Assembly: GCA_905199755.1 (NCBI GenBank)
Contig: CAJKHT010000022.1
Location: forward strand, 1 to 36,696
DNA length: 36,696 bases
From: an uncultured Eubacteriales bacterium
GTDB lineage: Bacteria; Bacillota; Clostridia; UBA1381
Direction of reading: 5' to 3'
The position numbers and the translations under genes are program-made. The notes beneath the pieces are model-generated. The model was not told the DNA's origin. It saw nothing but the letters and a program-made list of their open reading frames with translations, and did not search any database. Positions 15,380 through 22,660 of the stretch are shown here, piece after piece (positions within the stretch are counted from its first letter, which is position 1; each line of letters begins with the position of its first letter).

Positions 15380-15730
15380 TCACCCATCCCCCGACTTTAG
15401 GGCAACGCACGAACTGTTTTAGCTTAAAACATCACAGGAATTCCACCTCCCCGACATCCGTCCGGGCCGTACTCTGGGACTTAACCTCGACTGCACGGGA
15501 GTATCATTATAGGCAACTGCTATCATGGCTGCATAGCTGCTATACTATGCTTCTGCTGAAAGGAAACACGCTCGTACCTTATTTTGGCGATCTATTTATG
15601 AAGGCTTGTCCTTCACAGGCAGTCTTGGCGCATTCGCAGAAAGCTCCGGCAATTGCTAATGTGTTCGCTGTTGGGTATTCGGTTGTCAAAGATCGGTGAG
15701 GGGAAAATGATTATTTCCCCCTTCACCATT
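15380..15730 (-). ncRNA. Candidate structured noncoding RNA upstream of the recombinases
   Basis: About 350 nt between the sigma-like gene and the 56-residue ORF carry no long frame. They are clearly richer in G and C than their surroundings and contain several minus-strand hairpins. Examples are TGAAGG/CCTTCA, GCATAG/CTATGC, CCCGGAC/GTCGGG with one bulge, and TGTTTTA/TAAAACA. A near-perfect hairpin at 15695-15727 could be its 5' element, as a TATATAATG box lies just ahead of it. I could not match it to a named RNA class: it lacks the hallmarks of tmRNA, RNase P or group II domain V. Strand is inferred from surrounding transcription. Confidence 0.4.
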
Positions 15731-15763
15731 ATATAAAGAGGACTTTTTTGAGATTTGACAACC
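15681..15763 (-). repeat. Nested inverted repeats after the sigma-like gene
   Basis: GGTTGTCAAA (15681-15690) and TTTGACAACC (15754-15763) are perfect 10-bp inverted repeats. They enclose a second hairpin, GGTGAGGGGAAA (15695-15706) against TTTCCCCCTTCACC (15714-15727). The inner one could be a terminator for the sigma-like gene that ends at 15771, but it lacks a T-run. Alternatives are a processing site or the base of the structured RNA. Confidence 0.5.
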
Positions 15764-15770
15764 ACAAATT

Positions 15771-16181
15771 TTACTTTTCCAACAACTTTTTTAGCTGTCC
15801 GAGCAATTTCTTCTTTCTCTTATTAACTGCATTCTGCGAAACACCCAGTTCCGACGCTATTTCCCGTTCTGATTTCAACTGCGTATAAAGCATATCTATT
15901 AAAAGCAATTCTTCCGCCGACAACTTATTCAATGCCGATTTTAGCTTGTCCAACATTATTTTATGCACAACCTCCTCTTCAACATTGACTTTTGAGTCGG
16001 CAATAAAAACTTCGCCGTCTCTGCCTTCAACGCCCAAAGAGTCCAAAGATAAAATAACGGCTTCCTCTTCAAGTTTTCTGAGGTAGTCGTGTCTATCCTG
16101 CTCTTTTCTGTATTTATAATACTGTTCCTTAGTCACCTCGTATATGTACCCGTTCATTTTCCAATAGTATTTCTTATTCAT
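15771..16181 (-). CDS. Sigma-70 region 4-like DNA-binding protein
   Basis: This 136-residue protein has an N-terminal part rich in Tyr and Lys and a C-terminal helix-turn-helix of sigma-70 region 4 type (about 78-134: SEREIASELGVSQNAVNKRK). No region 2 is present, so it cannot be a complete sigma factor. Similar short proteins occur on clostridial conjugative and integrative elements. The ATG has GGAGG 8 nt upstream, and that site is part of a 10-bp hairpin stem in the leader. It precedes the structured RNA and the recombinase operon, so a role in controlling element genes is reasonable but unproven. Confidence 0.75.
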   Translation of the reverse strand: MNKKYYWKMNGYIYEVTKEQYYKYRKEQDRHDYLRKLEEEAVILSLDSLGVEGRDGEVFIADSKVNVEEEVVHKIMLDKLKSALNKLSAEELLLIDMLYTQLKSEREIASELGVSQNAVNKRKKKLLGQLKKLLEK

Positions 16182-16190
16182 TCAGATATC

Positions 16191-16226
16191 CTCCATTCGA
16201 ATTTTTTTGAATTAAATCGAATGGAG
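16191..16226 (-). promoter_or_regulatory. Leader hairpin covering the ribosome binding site of the sigma-like gene
   Basis: CTCCATTCGA (16191-16200) and TCGAATGGAG (16217-16226) are a perfect 10-bp inverted repeat. In the minus-strand leader the 3' arm contains most of the GGAGG ribosome binding site, so folding would hide it. The 16-nt loop is A/T-rich. From 16230 to 16426 I see no gene I can support. Confidence 0.55.
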
Positions 16227-16426
16227 ATGCTACGGATACCTGATATAGTACCAGAACCACTGCTTGGCTCTGCAAATGTTATTGCCTATAAACAAAAAGA
16301 TCGCAAAAAGCCGGCACTCGGCTTTCGTGCAGTCTTGAAAACGAGTTGAAGTTCTGCTGTTAATTATCCTGTTGTTTTCGGGGTAATTCGTAGAACTTAT
16401 CATAGGCAACCTCATAAGGGCAGAAA

Positions 16427-16458
16427 AAGGCGCCGCAGCAAAATTGCTGCAACGCCTT
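16427..16458 (-). terminator. Terminator of the 37-residue ORF
   Basis: AAGGCG (16427-16432) pairs with CGCCTT (16453-16458), and GCAGCAA (16435-16441) with TTGCTGC (16444-16450), giving a 13-bp stem with one internal 2x2 loop. On the minus strand it is followed by TTTTTC. It ends the transcript of the micro-ORF at 16495-16608. Confidence 0.8.
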
Positions 16459-16494
16459 AAATGCAGTTATGCGATATACTTTTTATGTACGAAA

Positions 16495-16608
16495 TTATGA
16501 GCTACCGGCTGTTTGTCCGTACACGACACTTATCGCAGCGAATTTCGAATAAACTTCACATATATTTACTTTGTTTTCTCTGATTGCGTATACTAAGAGT
16601 AATTTCAT
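16495..16608 (-). CDS. Micro-ORF with its own terminator (37 aa)
   Basis: A 37-residue frame (MKLLLVYAIRENKVNICEVY near the start, ending YGQTAGSS) has GGAGG 9 nt upstream of its ATG and a strong terminator about 40 nt after its stop. No family is recognised. The ribosome binding site and terminator make it a credible small gene of the mobile region. Confidence 0.5.
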   Translation of the reverse strand: MKLLLVYAIRENKVNICEVYSKFAAISVVYGQTAGSS

Positions 16609-16660
16609 TTTTATAAACCTCCGTCTGACATTCCGTCACGTATCATCTGTTTTCTCAAAA

Positions 16661-16691
16661 CAAAAAAAAGACATCACCTTAGTCAGTGATG
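16661..16691 (-). terminator. Rho-independent terminator
   Basis: CATCAC (16672-16677) and GTGATG (16686-16691) form a 6-bp stem. The minus-strand RNA continues as TCTTTTTTTTG. It follows the possible small gene at 16713-16823. Confidence 0.65.
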
Positions 16692-16712
16692 CCAACCTAA
16701 TTTATCAATTTT

Positions 16713-16823
16713 TCAGCATTGTATGTTCCTATGGTGTCTACCATCTGAAAAGGCAAGCATCACGGCAAATTCGGATATTTTTTTGTGCAATAACGCATTT
16801 TTAAGATTTTCATATTTATACAT
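16713..16823 (-). pseudogene. Possible truncated Cro/CI-like HTH regulator (36 codons)
   Basis: The frame MYKYENLKNALLHKKISEFA followed by VMLAFS resembles the first helices of XRE-type repressors, but it stops after 36 codons without a complete HTH. AGAAGG lies directly before the ATG, too close for efficient initiation. It is bracketed by two minus-strand terminators, so a small transcript is likely, but coding is doubtful. I regard it as a decayed regulator. Confidence 0.3.
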
Positions 16824-16850
16824 CCTTCTCGCAATAAATTCACAGGGGAC

Positions 16851-16872
16851 AAAAAACAGACATTTCTGTCTG
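16851..16872 (-). terminator. Rho-independent terminator at the right side of the accessory region
   Basis: CAGACA (16857-16862) and TGTCTG (16867-16872) form a 6-bp stem with a 4-nt loop, followed on the minus strand by TTTTTTG. A further imperfect hairpin (GCGGT/ACCGC, 16911-16933) lies next to it without a T-run. Confidence 0.6.
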
Positions 16873-16954
16873 CTTTGCCTATCTATTTATATTAATACAA
16901 TAATACGGAAGCGGTCAGCATTTTGCCAACCGCCAGCATATACTTTTAAATTAT

Positions 16955-17258
16955 TCATAATTTAATCACAAGGCTTGCTGTTTTTCCAGGTTCACGGCAC
17001 TGCTCCGGAGCTTCATTTACAATTAAACCCTCTGCGTCAACCAGTTTTACTCTGGAAGAAGTAACTCTTTCCCATGCTACACATCCATTCACCGTCGCCC
17101 CAGCCGTAAGAGCCGAATAGTGCGAGATTTTTTCCGGATGGCTTGGATTCAAGCTCCGAAAATAAAGGTTCAAATTCTCCCTCCTCCAGAACTTCCGCTC
17201 CCATAGCCGGGCATACAAGAATAAAAGGGAAATAAAGTCTTTTTATCAATATCTTCAT
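16955..17258 (-). pseudogene. Decayed flavodoxin gene
   Basis: Two overlapping minus-strand frames together give an eroded flavodoxin. One carries CPAMGAEVLEEGEFEPLFSE and LFGSYGWGDGEWM; a frame change near 17090 leads to VKLVDAEGLIVNEAPEQC in the other. These blocks are the well-known central and C-terminal parts of clostridial flavodoxins. The N-terminal phosphate-binding loop is missing: the first codons (MKILI) run directly into the middle of the protein. Both an internal deletion and a frameshift are therefore present, so no functional electron carrier is expected. It sits between the mobile region and the glycan operon. Confidence 0.75.
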
Positions 17259-17353
17259 AATACACCTTTCGCAATTTTACGCATATATAATGATATTTAA
17301 ATATATTGGCGTTAAATACTCAGAATTATGTTTAATTCTCCTCGTTGTATCCT

Positions 17354-19066
17354 TTAACCCTCCAAGCATTTATCCATCGTTATAAATACTCTCTCAATTT
17401 CACGGAGCTCACTCTCTTTATTCTTTAACAGCCATCTTTTTCTGTATTTTTCTAACCATTTGCCAGTGTCTGTATGCCGTTCTATCGGATTACCGTTCTC
17501 CTTTGACAAAAGCTCCGCCATCACCTCAATTCCTTCTGCCGCTATCAGCATTTCCTTGCGGTATTCGTCTTCTGTCCATACCGCCGATGACAATTCCGCA
17601 ATAAATTCATCACACTCTTTTTGTATCTCAATAAGGGTATTTATATCAGGAATATTTACTGCAAACCGTTTTTTATAAATATGGTTTGAATAGCATTTCA
17701 CAAAATCACCCCATGAAAATTTATTTTGGATTCTGTCAAGGCACTTCAGCCAATTTGTTCCTCTGTCAGTCTTATAGAGCAGTTTATTAACTCTATCATC
17801 AAAATCCAAGTCTATGGCGGTATTTGCAGACCACGATTTTTCCGCTCCCACAAGCATGCTGTACATCGCAAGCTCAATGCTGCACGGATTGCCCCAATCT
17901 CCCCAATTCGTGTTGAGCACTCCCTCTGCGCCGTATTTATAGCCCCATTCAGCCATATGCGATATATTATCAACTGATATTTCAGGTCTTTCCGTAAGCC
18001 CCATCCATGAGCTTGTACCGGGACATACAATCTGCGGCCTATGCATGTCTTTCAGCAGCTTTATATGCTGTTCGCTCGGATTTTTGGCATAATCCCAGTT
18101 CAGAAATATTATTCCCGCAGGCAGATTCTTTTCTATTTGCGGATATTTAATCAGAATATCCGCCCACATCATCACAGTCTTACCCTTTGCTTGAACATGC
18201 TCTGCAATCTTCGAAACGAAATCGGTATACAGCGTACTTGTATACGTTTCCTTATGACGTCCTCTTTCCAAATCAAAGGTTTCATCGCAGCAGATATTGA
18301 ATTTATCAGAGCGAAACAGCGGCATATACTGATCCAAAAGACTTTTTATAAGAGCGAAGCTCTCGGGATTAGTCGGATCAATTGTATGATGCTGCATTCT
18401 GTTGACCCAGAATATTGTATCAGGCTCAAAATCCTCCGCCTCCCGCAGATGCTTATAGCAATCCTTTTGCAACAGCTCATATAGATGTCCGAATGTTGAC
18501 AGAGACGGCACAAGCTCTATGAACCGTTCATAGCAGTAGCTGTCTAATTCACGAATCTCTGCTGCTGTCAGATATCCGGTTTTATCTATGCTATCAGCAT
18601 ATTCTTTAAATTCAAAGGTATGCTCAACATATAGCTGCAATGAATTAAGCTTATAGTATGCCATTTTATCGGCAAGATCCTTTAATGTTTGCAGAGTGGG
18701 AACCCTGCCTCGCGTAACGTCATGGTAAAAACCGCGCAGCTTAAAATCCGGCTTATCCTCAATATGGCAGCACGGAACCTTTTCCTTCTCAAATAATTGT
18801 TTTATCGTCTGAACGGCATAAAATACCCCCGCATCGGCTCCGGCGGTTATTTCAATGCTGTCGGGCATAATATCAACAGTATATTCCTCCGCACCGCCTT
18901 TTGCAAAATTAACTCTCAAGCAAATCCCATCCTCTGAAGCAGGAAGCGTCTCCACTGCCTTTTGAATCCTTTCGCTCAGCTTTTGCATATCCGTATGTAC
19001 CGCCTTACAATTTAAGTACCCCTTATGCTCAACAAATTTCTTTGGCATCGGTATTAAATCAATCAT
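17354..19066 (-). CDS. GH20 family beta-N-acetylhexosaminidase-like enzyme
   Basis: This 570-residue protein has the GH20 layout. A small N-terminal domain (about 1-100) ends before LRGFYHDVTRGRVP, the start of the (beta/alpha)8 barrel. The catalytic Asp-Glu pair is Asp261-Glu262 in NICCDETFDLERGRH; retaining GH20 enzymes use this Glu as acid/base with substrate assistance. No signal peptide is present, so it acts in the cytoplasm. CAGGAGGGTGAAAA precedes the ATG. It is the last intact gene of the GH29-GH112-GH88-GH20 run. It probably releases GlcNAc or GalNAc from imported oligosaccharides; a variant specificity is possible because the usual HxGGDE becomes NICCDE. Confidence 0.82.
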   Translation of the reverse strand: MIDLIPMPKKFVEHKGYLNCKAVHTDMQKLSERIQKAVETLPASEDGICLRVNFAKGGAEEYTVDIMPDSIEITAGADAGVFYAVQTIKQLFEKEKVPCCHIEDKPDFKLRGFYHDVTRGRVPTLQTLKDLADKMAYYKLNSLQLYVEHTFEFKEYADSIDKTGYLTAAEIRELDSYCYERFIELVPSLSTFGHLYELLQKDCYKHLREAEDFEPDTIFWVNRMQHHTIDPTNPESFALIKSLLDQYMPLFRSDKFNICCDETFDLERGRHKETYTSTLYTDFVSKIAEHVQAKGKTVMMWADILIKYPQIEKNLPAGIIFLNWDYAKNPSEQHIKLLKDMHRPQIVCPGTSSWMGLTERPEISVDNISHMAEWGYKYGAEGVLNTNWGDWGNPCSIELAMYSMLVGAEKSWSANTAIDLDFDDRVNKLLYKTDRGTNWLKCLDRIQNKFSWGDFVKCYSNHIYKKRFAVNIPDINTLIEIQKECDEFIAELSSAVWTEDEYRKEMLIAAEGIEVMAELLSKENGNPIERHTDTGKWLEKYRKRWLLKNKESELREIERVFITMDKCLEG

Positions 19067-19175
19067 TTTTCACCCTCCTGTTTTGTTTCTTATCTTCCTA
19101 AATTATATTATACATTTCCTCAGGATAATAAACAATAGTTCTTCCAATATGACCTCCTCCTTATGCAAATTCATG

Positions 19176-20351
19176 TTACCAGTACATCTGCCAATCACCC
19201 GAAAGCCGCATAAGCGCTTCCGCATAGAAATAATCTCCCCATGCACAGCATTCGTCAACACCGCAATTGCCGCAGGTATTTGTTGGAGTCTTTCTTGCAT
19301 ATGTACCGTGAAGCAGCAGCCCGTTTGACTCTTTTTCACTCTTTACCGCGCATTTTTCCGTAAGCGCATACATGAGCCGCTTTGCCGCAGAGATATAAAG
19401 CTCCGCCTCATCTTTTTGGAGGTATTTTGCCATTTCCAGCATTCCGCATACCGCAATTGCCGCCGCAGATGAATCGCGCGGTTCACTGCTTCCCGTATCA
19501 AAGTCAAAATCCCAGTAGGGTATTAAATCCTCCGGCAAATGCATTAAAAAATAATCGGTAACACGGCGGAATATGTCTATATATTCACTGTTTTTTAGTT
19601 TTGAATATGCGACGGCGCTGCCGTATATGCCCCACGCCTGGCCTCGTGCCCACGCTGAGCCGTTTCTGTTTCCCTGACATGTGACACCTTTTAACGGCAG
19701 CCCTGTGTCAGGATCAAAAAAATATGTATGATACGTAGAATTATCCCGGCGGACTATGTTTTCCATTGCGGTTACAATATGCCGCCTTGCCTTATCGGCA
19801 TACTCATCTCTGCCCGTCACCTCGCTTGCCCAGAACAGCAGCGGCATATTCATCAGACAGTCGATAATAAGCCTGTAATTATCCTTATCACCTATCTTCC
19901 CCCACGCTTGAAAGAAACTTCCCTTTTCACAAAATCTTCTCATCAGGTTATCAGCGGCAAGCAGAGCTGCTCTCTTACCGGTTTCGCTGCCGGTGAGCTT
20001 ATACGCAGCAACACAGGACGGAGTATATAGAAAACCCATATCGTGATGGTCGGTATTAACGCGGTTTATAATTCTCTCCAAAAGCAGCTGTGTATGCTCA
20101 AGCGCAGCCTCCTTAAGCCGCTCATGTCCCGTTTTTTCATAGGCAAGCCACAGCTCTCCTGTCCAAAATCCTTCCGTCCAGTCGGTGTTATCACCCTTTT
20201 CATAAAAATTATTCACGCTGCTTGCCTTCGGGAACGAGGCATAAAACGATTCTGCCCCTTTTTCAATAAGTTCTATCGCCTTTTTAAGTGCCTCTTCAAT
20301 CCCGGCAACAGTTATTTCAGGATATTCCTTCATCATTTCCATTGTCATCAT
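19176..20351 (-). CDS. GH88 unsaturated glucuronyl hydrolase
   Basis: This 391-residue protein matches GH88, which removes the 4,5-unsaturated hexuronate left at the non-reducing end by polysaccharide lyases. The two key aspartates are Asp104 (in DHHDMGFLYTPS) and Asp164 (in RLIIDCLMNMP). Other family blocks are NTDWTEGFWTGELWLAYE, GSAWARGQAWGIYG and EPRDSSAAAIAVCGMLEM. No signal peptide is visible, which fits intracellular action after import. The start region has several Met codons; ATG at 20351 is the most upstream, but GGAGAGG is 13 nt away, so a start a few codons further in is possible. A lyase encoded in the same locus would generate its substrate. Confidence 0.9.
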   Translation of the reverse strand: MMTMEMMKEYPEITVAGIEEALKKAIELIEKGAESFYASFPKASSVNNFYEKGDNTDWTEGFWTGELWLAYEKTGHERLKEAALEHTQLLLERIINRVNTDHHDMGFLYTPSCVAAYKLTGSETGKRAALLAADNLMRRFCEKGSFFQAWGKIGDKDNYRLIIDCLMNMPLLFWASEVTGRDEYADKARRHIVTAMENIVRRDNSTYHTYFFDPDTGLPLKGVTCQGNRNGSAWARGQAWGIYGSAVAYSKLKNSEYIDIFRRVTDYFLMHLPEDLIPYWDFDFDTGSSEPRDSSAAAIAVCGMLEMAKYLQKDEAELYISAAKRLMYALTEKCAVKSEKESNGLLLHGTYARKTPTNTCGNCGVDECCAWGDYFYAEALMRLSGDWQMYW

Positions 20352-20425
20352 AATAATAAATTATCCTCTCCGTATTTACCGGGGAACAAACACAACTGTC
20401 TTTTCGGGATTTGCAAAACCCATAC

Positions 20426-22555
20426 TCAGCATGGTATCCATACGCATGCAAGCGGCTGCAAAGTCAGCTTATGTATAGTCTTTCCACAGTAAACCTCCGT
20501 TTCCTGGATTTCAGCCGAATTGTTTACCACGCACAGCATTCCGCTCTGCGGATAGAAGGCACATTCCGTATACATATTCGTACAATAGTTCTCCTTCAGC
20601 ACTTCTTCTTTTCCGGCCGCCCAGTATATTGCTCTCAGAAGAACTCTTGCATTCGCATCGCTGTAGGGCATACCCGCAATGTATACGCTTCTGCCTGCAC
20701 CATATTCATTGGCTGCAAGCATACAGCTTCCGTCTTTCTCATCAAGCACAGCCGCACTGTCGCTGTACCGGTATATCATGCTCATTCCCTCTCCATAGGT
20801 GTCAATTCGGCAATCTGCGGTAATAAAATGCTGCTCAGTCTCGACAGGCGGTTTATTGTTACTTGCCGTAAATCCAATTTCTTTTTGAACACCCAACACA
20901 TCCGCCAATGTAAACAACTGCCCGTCACGTTCGTATGCCGTCGGTTCACCGACTCCTATAAGACCTCCGCCGCTTATAACAAACTTTCTGATTCTCTCCA
21001 ATATAACAGGATCGGACCAGTTATCACCTCCGCTCCAGGAGGTGTAAGCATCTCCCATATTAATGAGAACCTTAATATCTTTTTCTATATCACCTTTTCT
21101 TATATCGTTAAAGCTTAAAAATTCTACTTCAAACTCCATACCGGCAAGAGCTTCCATTACTCCTAAATACGAATAACATCTCCGGTTCCACAGTGAATGC
21201 GCTACCTGGTGAGTCTGCCATGAACGAATTTTTCCCCAGGAATTTAATACTCCGACCTTAAATTTGCTCTTTGGCGGCATACCCTTACTGTATTTTGCAA
21301 TAGCCTTAAACTGCTCCGCAATTAGCGTTACATGATCTACAAAATCCGGAAATTTCAGTGCAAGACTCAGGTATCCGCCATAGCCCATTCTCCCCATGGG
21401 CTTACGCATAATTGCTCTGCGGCACTTAATCCAGATAGGCACGGATTTTGATACGGGATCTGCCCCCTCCCGGAAGTTATCCGGGAAGAAATACGGATAA
21501 AATCTTGCCTCCGTTTCCTTTACAGGGATATCCGCTATCATTCTTGTGGTTACTCCGTCTCCCGCCGCACCTACGACTGCGTCCAACCCGATATTTTCAA
21601 AATACGGTCCGTACGGTTCTGTTCCCGCCCAGTGGTCGCCCAAGAACATAATTGCCTTTTTGTTATATTTATGTACCAGATCCACACATTCTTTTGCAAA
21701 TTTTGACACAAACTTCATATTAAACTCCATCCAGTCAAGATATTTCCCGGAAGGATTTTTAAAAGGAGTATTGTATCTGCCGTTGTCAATGAAGTCCTCG
21801 GGAGTCATGGCATATCCGTATTCCTTTTCAAATTGTTCCAACGCAAGCGGGGAAACCGTCGCCATATATCCAAACCAGTTTACCGCACGTTCCTTACCCA
21901 ATTGATTATATATCAAGTCAAAGCAGTAAAAAAATGTAGTAAACCTTACCACGTCTGTTTTGGGATGATCCTTAAGCCACTGCTCTAACACAGTCAAAAT
22001 ATGCGCCTGAACCTCGGAATACCGTACATCAATCGGCATTCTATGCTCTTCTGTCCAATTATTTGTCAGATGGTTGTACATAGACACAGGCTCCCACAAC
22101 TGATAAGCCAAAAAATCCACACTATACTCATGATACAGCTTAGGGTTGTTGACGGTTACAATTCCATCTTTATAACTCCAATTAAAATGTGTTTCACCGG
22201 TAGTTCGATCCATTACCTGCCAGTATTTTTTTATGTCTGCATCCGAATTGGGGCGAAACTGCTGGTCAAACAGCTTTTCCATTATATTTATCTCCAAGCT
22301 GTCCTTAACAGCAATATATCGCTCAGATGTCAGGAAAATCTGCTGTAGCTTATCCTGATTTGCTTTGGCATATTCATTATCAAGCCTTACAAGACAAATT
22401 GTAGAGTAGACCTGTAATCCCATATCAATCAATTCACTGCTTAACTGTGTTCCGTCACTATCCCTGATTGCATCTATTCCCCACAAATCCACAAGCTTCT
22501 TTATCTCATTTTCCATTCCGGCCTCACCGGGAAGGGTAAATCTTCCTCTATCCAT
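20426..22555 (-). CDS. GH112 galactosyl-hexosamine phosphorylase (GLNBP type)
   Basis: This 709-residue enzyme belongs to GH112, which phosphorolyses beta-1,3-galactosyl-N-acetylhexosamines (galacto-N-biose, lacto-N-biose) to alpha-galactose 1-phosphate and the amino sugar. Diagnostic blocks are GRFTLPGEAG at the N-terminus and IRDSDGTQLS, followed by MYNHLTNNWTEEHRMPID. The general acid is likely Asp307 in LGDHWAGTEPYG. A glutamine-amidotransferase-like domain and a C-terminal beta domain follow, as usual. No signal peptide is present. Some GH112 members act on galactosyl-rhamnose instead; the GH20 and GH29 neighbours favour a mucin or milk-type disaccharide. A start at Met14 would remove conserved residues, so ATG at 22555 is used. 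Confidence 0.92.
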   Translation of the reverse strand: MDRGRFTLPGEAGMENEIKKLVDLWGIDAIRDSDGTQLSSELIDMGLQVYSTICLVRLDNEYAKANQDKLQQIFLTSERYIAVKDSLEINIMEKLFDQQFRPNSDADIKKYWQVMDRTTGETHFNWSYKDGIVTVNNPKLYHEYSVDFLAYQLWEPVSMYNHLTNNWTEEHRMPIDVRYSEVQAHILTVLEQWLKDHPKTDVVRFTTFFYCFDLIYNQLGKERAVNWFGYMATVSPLALEQFEKEYGYAMTPEDFIDNGRYNTPFKNPSGKYLDWMEFNMKFVSKFAKECVDLVHKYNKKAIMFLGDHWAGTEPYGPYFENIGLDAVVGAAGDGVTTRMIADIPVKETEARFYPYFFPDNFREGADPVSKSVPIWIKCRRAIMRKPMGRMGYGGYLSLALKFPDFVDHVTLIAEQFKAIAKYSKGMPPKSKFKVGVLNSWGKIRSWQTHQVAHSLWNRRCYSYLGVMEALAGMEFEVEFLSFNDIRKGDIEKDIKVLINMGDAYTSWSGGDNWSDPVILERIRKFVISGGGLIGVGEPTAYERDGQLFTLADVLGVQKEIGFTASNNKPPVETEQHFITADCRIDTYGEGMSMIYRYSDSAAVLDEKDGSCMLAANEYGAGRSVYIAGMPYSDANARVLLRAIYWAAGKEEVLKENYCTNMYTECAFYPQSGMLCVVNNSAEIQETEVYCGKTIHKLTLQPLACVWIPC

Positions 22556-22660
22556 TTTATTTTTTACACCTCATATTAAAATATTCCGCACCTCAAAAAG
22601 CGGCGGTTCCGCGTTGACAAATTACTCCGTTTCGCCTACCGAGCTGATATTATCATGTAT

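Larger units (their letters stand above)
9634..16608 (-). mobile_element. Serine-recombinase integrative element or remnant (ends not defined)
   Basis: Three adjacent large-serine-recombinase-type genes, a sigma-region-4-like protein, micro-ORFs and unrecognised proteins form a block unlike the sugar-metabolism genes on both sides. This is the usual signature of an integrative element or its immobile remnant. No conjugation, replication or transposase genes are seen. I did not find convincing attachment-site repeats, so the limits given are just those of the clearly colinear genes; the Abi unit may also belong. Confidence 0.5.

Noticed and set aside
15380..15730. tmRNA, RNase P RNA or group II intron
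   Set aside because: I looked for the alanyl-tRNA-like end, the RNase P conserved core and a domain V hairpin and saw none, so the region is left unassigned.
16230..16415. A 61-codon minus-strand frame
   Set aside because: No ribosome binding site, no family resemblance, and it lies between a terminator and the leader of the sigma-like gene.
20411..21118. A 235-codon + strand open frame
   Set aside because: It is antisense to the GH112 gene, and the protein has no recognisable motif; the minus-strand frame is clearly the real gene.
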